Positions 1 to 8,450 of a DNA stretch of 64,000 bases are shown here, one piece after another. The DNA is from Bradyrhizobium sp. CCBAU 53338. GTDB taxonomy: Bacteria > Pseudomonadota > Alphaproteobacteria > Rhizobiales > Xanthobacteraceae. Each line of letters opens with the position of its first letter. Position 1 is the first letter of the stretch. Below the pieces are notes generated by a model. The model saw nothing but the letters and a program-made list of their open reading frames with translations, ran no database searches and was not told the DNA's origin. The DNA lies in contig NZ_CP030048.1 in assembly GCF_015291665.1 (NCBI RefSeq), forward strand, positions 6,324,001 to 6,388,000, in the 5' to 3' direction. A program made the translations under genes and the position numbers.

Positions 1-929
1 ACGTCGTCAGCACCCTGCGCGCGGCCGGCCATGAGGTCCGCCCGCTCGGCGCGCAGGAGGAGATCAGGCCGATCCGCGAGGCGATCGAGGAGTTCAAGCC
101 GCACGTGGTGTTCACGCTGCTGGAGGAATTCCACTACAACGTCGCCTACGACCAGCACATCGCCAGCTATCTCGAGCTGATGAAGGTCCCCTATACCGGC
201 TGCAACCCGCGCGGCCTGATCCTGGCGCGCGGCAAGGACCTGTCCAAGACGCTGGTGCATCATCGGCGCATCGCGGCACCGGCTTTTGCGGTCTTCCCGA
301 TGCGCCGCAAGGTGAAACGGCCGAAACATCTTGCGCTGCCGCTGATCGTCAAGGCGCTCAACATGGATGGCTCCTTCGGCATCTCGCAGGCGTCCATCGT
401 CGATACCGACGAGAAGCTGGCCGAACGCGTTGCGTTCATCCACGAGCGGGTAGAGACCGCCGCCATCGCCGAGCAGTTCATCGAGGGGCGCGAGCTCTAT
501 GTCGGCGTGCTCGGCAACAACCGGCTGCGCGTCCTGCCGGTGTGGGAATTGAAGTTCGGCAGCATGGGCGGGCGCAGTTCGCGCCACATCGCGACCGAAA
601 AAGCCAAGCACGACACCGACTATCAGGAGAAGCTCGGCATCGTCGACGGGCCGGCGAAAGACCTCGCGCCCGAAGTCACCGCACGCATCCAGCGCGCCGC
701 GAAACGCATCTACCGGGCGCTGGGCCTCGACGGCTACGCGCGCATCGATTTCCGCCTCGCCGCCGACGGCACACCGTATTTCATCGAGGCCAACCCCAAC
801 CCGGAAATCGCCAAGAGCCAGGAGTTCGCCACCGCGGCGCAACACGACGGGCTGAAGTACAAGGATCTGCTCCATCGCATCCTGACGCTTGGGATCAGCC
901 GGGCCAAGGCGGGCGTGTCGTTGGGCTGA
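1..929 (+). CDS. ATP-grasp (D-alanine-D-alanine ligase-like) protein, 5' end outside window
   Basis: The frame is open from base 3, so the true start lies upstream; GTG codons near 105 are internal. The visible part is the C-terminal two thirds of an ATP-grasp carboxylate-amine ligase: a substrate loop around GCNPRG, the segment ELYVGVLG, and the metal/ATP-binding end ARIDFRLAADG followed by FIEANPNPEIA, where Glu and Asn ligate magnesium. The family joins a carboxylate to an amine through an acyl-phosphate. D-Ala-D-Ala ligase is the nearest named relative, but true Ddl is usually encoded with mur genes, which are not visible here, so the substrate is open. It converges on coxG with only 13 bases between the stops. 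Confidence 0.8.
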   Translation, partial: VVSTLRAAGHEVRPLGAQEEIRPIREAIEEFKPHVVFTLLEEFHYNVAYDQHIASYLELMKVPYTGCNPRGLILARGKDLSKTLVHHRRIAAPAFAVFPMRRKVKRPKHLALPLIVKALNMDGSFGISQASIVDTDEKLAERVAFIHERVETAAIAEQFIEGRELYVGVLGNNRLRVLPVWELKFGSMGGRSSRHIATEKAKHDTDYQEKLGIVDGPAKDLAPEVTARIQRAAKRIYRALGLDGYARIDFRLAADGTPYFIEANPNPEIAKSQEFATAAQHDGLKYKDLLHRILTLGISRAKAGVSLG

Positions 930-942
930 GCGTAAGGTGAAG

Positions 943-1401
943 TCAGCGCGCTTCGGCCTTCGCGCTCACCACGTCTGCAAACGACTTGAAGAATTCCGCG
1001 GCAAGCTTCGTCGCGGTCGAGTTGATCAGCCGCGCACCGAGCTGGGCGAGCTTGCCGCCGATCTGCGCGTCGACCTCGTAGTACAGCACCGTCACGTCAG
1101 CGCTCTCGGAGTCCAGTCGCACGACCGCGCCGCCCTTGGCGAAGCCCGCGACACCGCCAGAGCCTTCGCCGGAGATACGATAGGAGTTGGGCGGATCGAG
1201 ATCGGACAGCGTCACCTTGCCGCTGAAGGTCGCCTTCACCGGACCAACCTTGAAGACGACAGTTGCGGTCATCTCGTTCGGCGCGGTCACGTCGAGCGAC
1301 TGGCAGCCGGGGATGCACTGCTTCAGCACAGCGGGATCGTTCAGCGCCGCCCACACCTGCTCGCGTGACGCCGGAATGCGCTGGCTGTCGTTCATCTGCA
1401 T
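943..1401 (-). CDS. coxG: CO dehydrogenase subunit G-type SRPBCC protein CoxG
   Basis: 152 residues beginning MQMNDSQRIPASREQVW, the usual opening of the CoxG branch of the SRPBCC (START-like lipid-binding) fold, with the hallmark segment NDPAVLKQCIPGCQSL. In carboxydotrophs CoxG helps attach CO dehydrogenase to the inner membrane, and mycobacterial work implicates it in quinone handling. The family's C-terminal membrane tail is not obvious; the protein stops after an amphipathic FFKSFADVVSAKAEAR end. Last gene of the coxMSLDEFG series, 10 bases after coxF. Two in-frame ATGs lie two codons apart (1401 and 1395); the first is used. Confidence 0.9.
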   Translation of the reverse strand: MQMNDSQRIPASREQVWAALNDPAVLKQCIPGCQSLDVTAPNEMTATVVFKVGPVKATFSGKVTLSDLDPPNSYRISGEGSGGVAGFAKGGAVVRLDSESADVTVLYYEVDAQIGGKLAQLGARLINSTATKLAAEFFKSFADVVSAKAEAR

Positions 1402-1411
1402 GGTGGGTGTC

Positions 1412-2251
1412 TCATTCTCGGTTGGCTGATTGATAGGCGGCGCGTTGGCCGCGCCGGCGTTCCCTGGTGATCTCGGCGAGGATCGACATCGCGATCTCCT
1501 CCGGCGTGATGGCGCCGAGATCGAGTCCGGCCGGGGCCTTGAAATCATCGATCGCAGCGGCGTTCGCGCCCTCCGCAAGCAGCTTGACGCGCAGCGAGGC
1601 CATCTTGCGGCGGCTACCGACGAAGGCGTGATAGCAGGCCTTGGTCGCGAGCGCGGCACGCAAGGCGGCTTCGTCGCCCTTGCCCTGTGTCGAGACCACG
1701 ACGAAACGTCTGGCGTCGTTGAGCTCGCCGAGCTGGTAGCCATCGATGACCATATCGGCATCCGGCTGCCCGGTGAGTTCGGCGGCGGGCGCCGCGAGCG
1801 TGACGTGATAACCGAGCACGCGCGCCTGCACCGCAAGCGACAGGGCCACCGGGCTCGCACCAAGAACGACGAGCGAGGGATGCGGCAGCACCGGCTCGAC
1901 GAAAATATCCATCGTGCCCTTGCTCGGACACATGTTGCTGGCGAAGCGGATGCCGTCGCGGCTTTCTCCGGCGCTCACCCCGAGCTCAGCGAGCAGGTTT
2001 TCCGGCTGCACCGACACCATGCGCGGTTCGCCGTCGGCGAGCGCCTCGCGCGCCGCCTTCAACACCGCGCCTTTGGCGCAGCCGCCGCCGATCCAGCCGG
2101 CAACGATGGTGCCGTCGGCCGCGATGATCGCCTTGGCGCCGGCTTTCGCCGCGGTCACCGACACCGTCCGCACCACCGTCGCGAGCACGAAGGCGCGCTC
2201 GGCGGCCTTCATCTGCGCCACGAGTTCCAGCACTTCGACATGAGCGGTCAT
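1412..2251 (-). CDS. coxF: XdhC/CoxF family molybdoenzyme maturation protein
   Basis: 279 residues. The N-terminal XdhC-CoxI domain carries GWIGGGC (residues 52-58), whose Cys is the conserved sulfur/cofactor-handling residue of the family. The C-terminal part is a Rossmann-like XdhC_C domain opening at LVVLGASPVALSLA. XdhC proteins bind and help sulfurate the molybdenum cofactor before insertion; in Oligotropha CoxF acts late in building the Mo-S-Cu centre of CO dehydrogenase. Eleven bases downstream of coxE and ten upstream of coxG, so cotranscribed. Confidence 0.88.
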   Translation of the reverse strand: MTAHVEVLELVAQMKAAERAFVLATVVRTVSVTAAKAGAKAIIAADGTIVAGWIGGGCAKGAVLKAAREALADGEPRMVSVQPENLLAELGVSAGESRDGIRFASNMCPSKGTMDIFVEPVLPHPSLVVLGASPVALSLAVQARVLGYHVTLAAPAAELTGQPDADMVIDGYQLGELNDARRFVVVSTQGKGDEAALRAALATKACYHAFVGSRRKMASLRVKLLAEGANAAAIDDFKAPAGLDLGAITPEEIAMSILAEITRERRRGQRAAYQSANRE

Positions 2252-2262
2252 CGCAACATCCC

Positions 2263-3471
2263 TCAGAGCCTAGCCAGATAGGGTTCGAGCGCGCGCAGGC
2301 TTTGCAGCGAATTCGCGGGCGCATAGAGATCGACATGCGGCAGCGCCGCCTTGATGCCCCGTGCCTCCGGCGTATAACCCTGCCACGCCATCATCGGATT
2401 GAGCCAGACGATGCGGCGGCAGCGCCGGTGCAGCGCAGCCATCTCGCGGCCGAGCAGCGCGGCGTCACCGGTCTCGTAGCCGTCGGACACGATCATGACG
2501 CAGCTGCGCGAATGGATGACGCGCGCGGCGTGCCAGCGGTTGAAGGTCTGCAGGCTTTCGCCGATCTTCGTACCGCCACCCGCGCCCTGCGCCATGATCG
2601 AGAGCCGGTCGAGCGCGCGGCCGGCGTCCTTCTCCTTCATCGCATCGGAGACATAAGCGAGACGCGTGTGGAACAGTAATGCCTCGGCCTCGCGGAACTG
2701 GTCGAGCACGCCGTGGATGAAGCGCAGGAACACTGATGTGTACATGCTCATCGAGCCGGAGGCATCGAGCAGCACGACCAGCCGCAGCGGCTTGTCCTTG
2801 CGCCTCCGCTTGACGAGGCTGATCGGCACGCCGCCATGGCTGATGTTGCGATGAATGGTGCGCCGGAGATCGAGCCGGTAGCCGCGCCGGCGCGCGAGAT
2901 CACGGCGCGTCAGCCTCGTGCGCATGGCTTTCGCAAGCTGCGCGGCGGCCTCATGGGCCTGCGCGACCTGGGCCGGATCGCCGAGCTTCCTGAAATCCAC
3001 GTCGGCAAGATTATCCGCGCGCGAGGCGCCTTCCATGCGGCCTTCGCCGGAGCGTCCTTCCGGCGCGTCGTCGGAGGACGGAAGCTGGTCGGTGACGGAA
3101 TGGCTGCCGCCCTGCTCGGCCGATCTGTCCTGCAGGCTTTTCAGTGACGGATTGCCGGCGCCCGGCGTCGAGCCCGACGTGCGGGAACGCGAGCGTACGC
3201 GCTTGCCCAGCCAGAACGCATCGAACAGGCCATCGAACCTGTCCCAGTCGGATTTGCGCGCCGAGAACAGATGCTTGAACGCCGCGCGCAGGAGACCCGG
3301 CTTCGCCACGTACCCCGCCGACATCAGCGTTGCGGCATCCTGCCCCTCCGCAAGCCCGACGCGGAAGCCTGCATCGCGCAAGGTTCGCAGGAACCCCGCG
3401 AGCTTCGCGGACACAAGCTTGGAGACCTCGTCGAGATCGTCGTATTCGGGACTGGAGCCGCAGCAGCTCAT
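2263..3471 (-). CDS. coxE: VWA-domain CO dehydrogenase maturation protein CoxE
   Basis: 402 residues. The C-terminal half is a von Willebrand A fold with an intact MIDAS motif DASGS at 236-240. The middle (about 95-155) is a charged Ser/Gly-rich linker. CoxE works with the AAA+ ATPase CoxD, an arrangement parallel to MoxR-VWA chaperone pairs, and is needed for copper insertion into the Mo-Cu centre. Its ATG overlaps the coxD stop as ATGA, so the two are translationally coupled. The N-terminal MSCCGSS is cysteine-rich (Cys3-Cys4), which might bear on metal handling; that is inference. Confidence 0.9.
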   Translation of the reverse strand: MSCCGSSPEYDDLDEVSKLVSAKLAGFLRTLRDAGFRVGLAEGQDAATLMSAGYVAKPGLLRAAFKHLFSARKSDWDRFDGLFDAFWLGKRVRSRSRTSGSTPGAGNPSLKSLQDRSAEQGGSHSVTDQLPSSDDAPEGRSGEGRMEGASRADNLADVDFRKLGDPAQVAQAHEAAAQLAKAMRTRLTRRDLARRRGYRLDLRRTIHRNISHGGVPISLVKRRRKDKPLRLVVLLDASGSMSMYTSVFLRFIHGVLDQFREAEALLFHTRLAYVSDAMKEKDAGRALDRLSIMAQGAGGGTKIGESLQTFNRWHAARVIHSRSCVMIVSDGYETGDAALLGREMAALHRRCRRIVWLNPMMAWQGYTPEARGIKAALPHVDLYAPANSLQSLRALEPYLARL

Positions 3472-4334
3472 GCGACCTTCCCCAGCAGGCGTTGCGTCAC
3501 CTCGGGCGTGACGCGGGCGCGGTCTTCATGGGTCTTCAGCAGGCAAATCAGCGTCTCATGCACCGTCTCGGGAGCGTCGTGGAGATCGCGGACGTCCAGA
3601 CCGATCAGCGCCGCCGCCCAGTCCAGTGTCTCGGCGACACCAGGCACCTTTCGCAACTCCTCCTTGCGCACGCCTTCGACCATGCGCGCGATCTGGAGCG
3701 ACAGAGAAGGGCTTGCGCCTGTGACGCGCGCCAGGATGATGCGGGTCTCGCGATCGACGTCGGGATAATCGACATAGTGATAAAGACAGCGCCGGCGCAG
3801 CGCGTCGGACAGCTCGCGCGTGCCGTTCGAGGTCAGCACGACATGGGGGATGGTGACGGCGGGAATTGTGCCCAGTTCGGGGATCGACACCTGGAAGTCC
3901 GATAGCAGCTCCAGCAGGAACGCCTCGAACTCATCGTCGGCACGGTCGATCTCGTCGATCAGCAGCACTGGTGCCTGCGGCCGTCGGATCGCGGCGAGCA
4001 AGGGTCGCTCCAGCAGATATTTTTCGGAGAACACCTGGTCCTCGATACTATCGCTACCTCGGTGGGCCTGGATCGCCAGCAACTGGCGCTGGTAGTTCCA
4101 CTCGTAGAGCGCGGAGGACTGATCGAGCCCCTCGTAGCATTGCAGCCGGATCAACTCGGCCGCATGCACCTTTGCCAACGCCTTCGCCACCTCGGTCTTG
4201 CCGACGCCCGCCTCGCCTTCGAGCAGCAGCGGACGCCGCAAGAGTTGCATCAGCGAAATCGCGGTCGCGAGATCCGCATCGGCGATGTAGCCCGATGCGG
4301 CCAAGGCTTGCGCAATCTCGTCTCGGCCCTTCAT
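3468..4334 (-). CDS. coxD: MoxR-family AAA+ ATPase CoxD
   Basis: 288 residues. Walker A GEAGVGKT at 40-47, Walker B LLIDEID at 124-130, and a sensor segment LTSNGTRELSDALRRRCLYHY typical of MoxR ATPases. CoxD is the membrane-associated chaperone-like ATPase that sulfurates the Mo centre of apo-CO dehydrogenase in Oligotropha. The start is fixed by a strong GGAGGA ribosome site ending a few bases before ATG at 4334. A longer in-frame reading upstream runs through a REP-type palindrome and the end of coxL and is discarded. The palindrome (4344-4423) ends three bases before the ribosome site. Confidence 0.93.
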   Translation of the reverse strand: MKGRDEIAQALAASGYIADADLATAISLMQLLRRPLLLEGEAGVGKTEVAKALAKVHAAELIRLQCYEGLDQSSALYEWNYQRQLLAIQAHRGSDSIEDQVFSEKYLLERPLLAAIRRPQAPVLLIDEIDRADDEFEAFLLELLSDFQVSIPELGTIPAVTIPHVVLTSNGTRELSDALRRRCLYHYVDYPDVDRETRIILARVTGASPSLSLQIARMVEGVRKEELRKVPGVAETLDWAAALIGLDVRDLHDAPETVHETLICLLKTHEDRARVTPEVTQRLLGKVA

Positions 4335-4343
4335 GCTTCCTCC

Positions 4344-4423
4344 GTCATTCCGGGGCGATGCAAGGCATCGAACCAGGAACCTCGAGATTCCGGGTTCGGT
4401 CCTGCGGACCGCCCCGGAATGAC
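4344..4423. repeat. REP-type palindrome inside the cox operon
   Basis: Two perfect 14-base inverted arms (4344-4357 and 4410-4423, CGCCCCGGAATGAC and its complement) enclose about 50 bases with smaller internal stems. It fills most of the 100-base gap between the coxL stop and coxD start, the only large gap in coxMSLDEFG. A related half-element lies at 32553-32585. On the transcript it would fold into a long hairpin directly before the coxD ribosome site. Confidence 0.8.
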
Positions 4424-4434
4424 GAACCGATCCA

Positions 4435-6855
4435 CTACGCAACCGCCCCCAATTCCTTCGCCGCCTTCCAGTTGCGCCAGAAGTCGTGCGGCATCTGGAT
4501 ATGCGTCGCGCCCAGGAACGAGAACGCATCGTTGACGGCGTTGGAGAAGGCCGGCACGCCGCCGACATTCGGGCTTTCGCCGACGCCCTTGGCGCCGATC
4601 GGGTGATGCGGCGACGGAGTGACGGTGAAGTCGGTTTCCCAATGCGGCGTCTCCACCGCGGTCGGCATGAAGAAGTCCATGAACGAGCCGGTGACGACGT
4701 TTCCGACCTCGTCGTAACGAATCTCCTGGCCCATCGCGATGGCGAAGGCCTCGGTGAGGCCGCCATGCACCTGCCCCTCGATGATCATCGGGTTGATGCG
4801 GGTGCCGCAATCATCGAGCGCGTAGAAGCGTCGGACCTTGTACACGCCGGTATCGACGTCGATGTCCATCACGCAGAGATAGGCGCCGAACGGATAGGTC
4901 ATGTTGGGCGGATCGTAATAGCTCACCGCCTCCAGCCCCGGCTCCATGCCCGGAGGCACCGAATTGTAGGCCGCCCAGCAGATATCCTTCATCGACATGA
5001 ACTTCTCCGGCAAGCCCTTCACCCGGAAACCGTCGATGTCGAATTCGAGATCGTCCTCGTGAACCTCGAGCTTGTAGGCCGCGATCATCTGCGCCTTGGC
5101 TTTGATCTTGCGCGCGGCCATGGCGATCGCGGCGCCCGCCACCGGCGTCGAGCGCGAACCGTAGGTGCCGAGCCCGTAGGGCGCGGTGTCGGTGTTGCCC
5201 TCTTCCACCATGATGTTGTCGGCGGGAATGCCGATCTCGGTCGCGATGATCTGGGCCCAGGTGGTCTCGTGGCCCTGGCCCTGGCTCTTGGTGCCCATGC
5301 GTGCGATGCCGGCACCGGTCGGGTGCATGCGGATCTCGCAGGAATCGAACATCGCGATGCCCAGGATGTCGCAATTCTTCGACGGGCCCGCGCCGACGAT
5401 CTCGGTGAAGAAGGAGACGCCGAGCCCCATGATTTCGCGGGTTTCGCCGCGCGCGAACGCAGCACGCTTCTCCGCTTGTTCTTTCCGGAGCGCGGCGTAG
5501 CCGGTCGTCTCCATCATCTTGCGCATGGCGGTGTGGTAGTCGCCGGAATCGTACTCCCACCCCAGCGCCGAATGATACGGGAATTGCTCCGGCTTGATGA
5601 AGTTCTTCAAGCGCAGCTCAGCGGGGTCCATGTTGAGCTTCTGCGCCAGAATATCCATGGCGCGCTCGATGCAGTAGGCCGCCTCGGTGACGCGGAACGA
5701 GCAACGGTAGGCAACGCCGCCCGGCGCCTTGTTGGTGTAGACGCCGTCGACGGAAAGGTGCGCGGTCGGGAAGTCGTACGACCCCGTGACGATATTGAAG
5801 AAGCCGGCCGGCCATTTCGACGGGTCCGCGCAGGCGTCGAACGCGCCGTGATCGGCGAGGACGTGGACACGGAGACCGGTGACCTTTCCGTCCCTGGTCG
5901 CAGCGATCTCGGTGGTCATGTGGTAGTCGCGGGCGAACGAGGTCGCGGTCAGGTTCTCGATGCGATCCTCGACCCATTTCACCGGTTTTCCGGTGACGAT
6001 GGAGGCCACGGCCGCGCAGATATAGCCGGGATAGGCACCGACCTTGTTGCCAAAGCCGCCGCCGATGTCGGGCGCGATGACGTGGATCTTCTGCTCCGGC
6101 AGCTTTGCGATCAGCGACACCACGGTCCGGATCACGTGCGGGGCCTGGAAGGTGCCGTAGATGGTCAGCTCACCCTTGATCTTGTCGAAGGAACAGACGC
6201 ACTGGCAGGTCTCCAGCGGCGAGGGATGGGTGCGGTGATAGGAAATCATCTCCTTGATCGTCACCTCCGCCTTCTTGAAGGCCGCATCGGTGAGGTCCTT
6301 GTCGCCGACGGTCCACTCGAAGATGTGGTTGTCGTGCTTGCGCGGGCCGTGCGCGCCCGACATCTTGCCGACGAGATCCTCGCGCAGCACCGGCGCATCC
6401 TTGTCCATCGACTTGAAGGGATCGACCAGCGGAGCGAGGGGCTCGTACTCGACGATCACCTTGTTGATGCCGTCATCGGCCGCGTAGCGATCAGTGGCGA
6501 CGACGAAGGCCACCTCCTGGTTCTGAAACAGCACCTTGCCGTCGGCCAAGACCATCTGCACGTCGCCGGCAAGCGTCGGCATCCAGGCGAGGTTGACGGT
6601 CTTCAGCGTCTCGGCGGTGATGACCGCGAGCACGCCGGGCACCTTCAGCGCCTCGCTGTCGTCGATCTTCTTGACGCGCGCATGCGGATGCGGCGAGCGG
6701 ACGAAGTCGCCGTGCAGCATGCCCGGCAGCTTGACGTCGTCGACGTAATTGCCCTTGCCTTGCGTGAAGCGGATGTCCTCGACGCGCTTGCGCTTGCAGC
6801 CCATGCCTTCGAGTGCGGCTTCGCGTTGTTCCCGCGTGGGAGTCATGTCGTTCAT
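4435..6855 (-). CDS. coxL: aerobic CO dehydrogenase large (Mo-Cu) subunit, form I
   Basis: 806 residues, close to the Oligotropha enzyme (809). Binds molybdopterin cytosine dinucleotide and the Mo-S-Cu cluster and oxidises CO to CO2. The decisive feature is the active-site loop VAYRCSFR at 381-388: the Cys (385) that ligates copper, and the form I signature AYxCSFR rather than the AYRGAGR of form II enzymes. The QGQGHETTW cofactor segment and [10 protein letters not shown] (base Glu near the C-terminus) are also present. Start chosen at ATG 6855, which overlaps the coxS stop as ATGA; the longer in-frame extension is out-of-frame coxS sequence. Confidence 0.97.
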   Translation of the reverse strand: MNDMTPTREQREAALEGMGCKRKRVEDIRFTQGKGNYVDDVKLPGMLHGDFVRSPHPHARVKKIDDSEALKVPGVLAVITAETLKTVNLAWMPTLAGDVQMVLADGKVLFQNQEVAFVVATDRYAADDGINKVIVEYEPLAPLVDPFKSMDKDAPVLREDLVGKMSGAHGPRKHDNHIFEWTVGDKDLTDAAFKKAEVTIKEMISYHRTHPSPLETCQCVCSFDKIKGELTIYGTFQAPHVIRTVVSLIAKLPEQKIHVIAPDIGGGFGNKVGAYPGYICAAVASIVTGKPVKWVEDRIENLTATSFARDYHMTTEIAATRDGKVTGLRVHVLADHGAFDACADPSKWPAGFFNIVTGSYDFPTAHLSVDGVYTNKAPGGVAYRCSFRVTEAAYCIERAMDILAQKLNMDPAELRLKNFIKPEQFPYHSALGWEYDSGDYHTAMRKMMETTGYAALRKEQAEKRAAFARGETREIMGLGVSFFTEIVGAGPSKNCDILGIAMFDSCEIRMHPTGAGIARMGTKSQGQGHETTWAQIIATEIGIPADNIMVEEGNTDTAPYGLGTYGSRSTPVAGAAIAMAARKIKAKAQMIAAYKLEVHEDDLEFDIDGFRVKGLPEKFMSMKDICWAAYNSVPPGMEPGLEAVSYYDPPNMTYPFGAYLCVMDIDVDTGVYKVRRFYALDDCGTRINPMIIEGQVHGGLTEAFAIAMGQEIRYDEVGNVVTGSFMDFFMPTAVETPHWETDFTVTPSPHHPIGAKGVGESPNVGGVPAFSNAVNDAFSFLGATHIQMPHDFWRNWKAAKELGAVA

Positions 6856-7352
6856 TCTGCGGCCTCCCGGAATTCCACGCCGTTGATCTTCGCGGCGGCG
6901 TATTGAATGGCTTTGACGATGTTCTGGTAGCCGGTGCACCGGCAGATGTTGCCGGAGATACCCATCCGGATTTCCTGCTCGCTCGGCGAAGGGTTTTCCT
7001 TCAACAGCCGATGCGCGCGCATGATCATGCCAGGCGTGCAGAAGCCACATTGCAGGCCGTGCATCATGCGGAAGCCCTCCTGCAGCGCGGACAGCGTGCC
7101 GTCGGCATTGGCCATGCCCTCGACCGTCGTGATGTCGCTGCCTTGCGCCTGCACCGCGAACATCGTGCAGGACTTCACGGACATGCCGTCGATATCGACG
7201 GTGCAGGCGCCGCAATGCGTGGTTTCGCAGCCGATATGGGTGCCGGTCATCTGCAGATTTTCGCGGATGAAATGCACCAGCAGCGTGCGCGGCTCGACGA
7301 GGCCTTCAACCTCGGCGCCGTTCACCTTCATGGTGACGTGTGTTTTGGCCAT
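6852..7352 (-). CDS. coxS: aerobic CO dehydrogenase small (2Fe-2S) subunit
   Basis: 166 residues with both [2Fe-2S] sets of the xanthine oxidase family: Cys42, Cys47, Cys50, Cys62 (plant-ferredoxin type) and Cys102, Cys105, Cys137, Cys139 (four-helix domain, CGFCTPG and CRCTGY). It passes electrons from the Mo-Cu centre of CoxL to the FAD of CoxM. Thirteen bases after coxM and overlapping coxL by four. No export signal, consistent with a cytoplasmic enzyme bound to the inner membrane face. Confidence 0.97.
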   Translation of the reverse strand: MAKTHVTMKVNGAEVEGLVEPRTLLVHFIRENLQMTGTHIGCETTHCGACTVDIDGMSVKSCTMFAVQAQGSDITTVEGMANADGTLSALQEGFRMMHGLQCGFCTPGMIMRAHRLLKENPSPSEQEIRMGISGNICRCTGYQNIVKAIQYAAAKINGVEFREAAE

Positions 7353-7365
7353 CGGTCCCTCTCCC

Positions 7366-8232
7366 TTACTTCGCCTTGGCAGCGGCGCGCTGGAGCGCCC
7401 GCGTCACCATGATGCCGCCAACGTGTTTTCGATATTCGACGGGGCCGCGCGCATCCGCGGCCGGCGCCATGATCGCTTCGGCTGCCGCGGCGGCCTTCTT
7501 GAGTGTCGCCGCATCGAGACTGGTCCCGATCACCGCTTTCGCTGCATCATTGGCGAGCAGCGGTGTCTCGTGGACATTGGTGAGACCGATCGAGCAGGTC
7601 GCGACCTTGCCGCCGGACATCGTCAGGACGACAGCGGCAGCGGCGGTTGCGTAGTCGCCGACCTTGCGCTTGAGCTTTTCGTAGGCGTAGCCGTGGCCGG
7701 CCGCCGGCACGGGGACCGACACCGAGGTCAGGATCTCGCCGGGCTCGAGCGCGGTGAAATATGCGCCCTGATAGAAGTCGGCCGCCGCGACGTCGCGCGC
7801 CCCGCCGGGACCTTCGAGCCGATAGGTGGCCCCCAGCGTCATCATCAGCGCCGGCATGTCGTTGCCGGGATCGCCGTTGGCGACATTGCCGCCGATCGTG
7901 CCGCGGTAGCGCACCTGGGGGTCGGCGATCAGCAGCGCCGCCTCGTGCAGGATCGGCATGGACTTGGCGATTTCGTCGGAGGCCAGCAGCTCATGCTGGG
8001 TGATCATCGCGCCGATGACGAGATTGTTGCCGCTTCGGCTGATGCCCTTCAGGGCGGCGATGCCGTGCAAATCGACCAGATGGGCTGGAGTGGCGAGCCG
8101 AAGCTTCATCATCGGCACCAGACTGTGCCCGCCGGCCAGTGGCCGCGCATCCTCACCAAGGTCGGATAACAGTTTGACGGCATCGGCGACACTCGCCGGC
8201 CGGTGATAACTGAATGAGCCCGGGATCATCAT
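7366..8232 (-). CDS. coxM: aerobic CO dehydrogenase medium (FAD) subunit
   Basis: 288 residues with the two FAD-pyrophosphate motifs of the family, AGGHS at 33-37 and TIGGN at 112-116, and the C-terminal CO_deh_flav domain. First structural gene of the operon, in the order M-S-L usual for form I clusters. The start at 8232 begins [14 protein letters not shown], the common N-terminus of CoxM. The 217 bases upstream, between coxM and coxC, hold a paired direct repeat listed separately. Confidence 0.96.
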   Translation of the reverse strand: MMIPGSFSYHRPASVADAVKLLSDLGEDARPLAGGHSLVPMMKLRLATPAHLVDLHGIAALKGISRSGNNLVIGAMITQHELLASDEIAKSMPILHEAALLIADPQVRYRGTIGGNVANGDPGNDMPALMMTLGATYRLEGPGGARDVAAADFYQGAYFTALEPGEILTSVSVPVPAAGHGYAYEKLKRKVGDYATAAAAVVLTMSGGKVATCSIGLTNVHETPLLANDAAKAVIGTSLDAATLKKAAAAAEAIMAPAADARGPVEYRKHVGGIMVTRALQRAAAKAK

Positions 8233-8335
8233 CTCCTCCTCGTCGTCCTTTGCGCGTGACGGCGCGGACGTTGGAAGGGACGGTCACTCCCGCAGGAGCG
8301 GCCCGCAATCATTCGGGCACAAAGGCGAGCTTTTT

Positions 8336-8367
8336 GCACGAATTGCCGGTTGGAACGCACGAATTGC
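8336..8367 (-). promoter_or_regulatory. paired 11-bp direct repeat upstream of coxM (candidate LytTR site)
   Basis: GCACGAATTGC occurs at 8336-8346 and again, identically, at 8357-8367 (GCAATTCGTGC on the coding strand), a period of exactly 21 bases or two helical turns, about 105-135 bases before the coxM start. LytTR DNA-binding domains typically bind two short direct repeats on one helix face with this spacing, and the neighbouring gene coxC encodes a LytTR domain. The repeat is seen; the binding is inferred. Confidence 0.6.
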
Positions 8368-8399
8368 GTCAGCTTAGGCGACTTATGGAGCAGCTCTTC

Positions 8400-8450
8400 G
8401 CCTCTCCCCGCCTGCGGGGCGAGGGAGCCAGAGAGCCTGCTTCGTGGCTC
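8400..8450 (-). terminator. GC-rich hairpins after the coxC stop
   Basis: Immediately after the coxC stop the minus strand reads GAGCCA...TGGCTC (8425-8430 with 8445-8450), then a CCCCGC/GCGGGG stem (8406-8419). This could end coxC transcription before the coxM promoter. No U-tract follows, so it may equally be a degenerate REP element. Confidence 0.4.

Noticed and set aside
1402..1863. N-terminal extension of coxG
   Set aside because: It is out-of-frame coxF sequence, Arg/Ser-rich; the family start MQMN lies at 1401.
4486..6906. 806-codon plus-strand open frame opposite coxL
   Set aside because: Arg/His/Asp-rich translation with no motif; coxL on the other strand has full catalytic signatures. 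High-GC third-position bias keeps antisense frames open.
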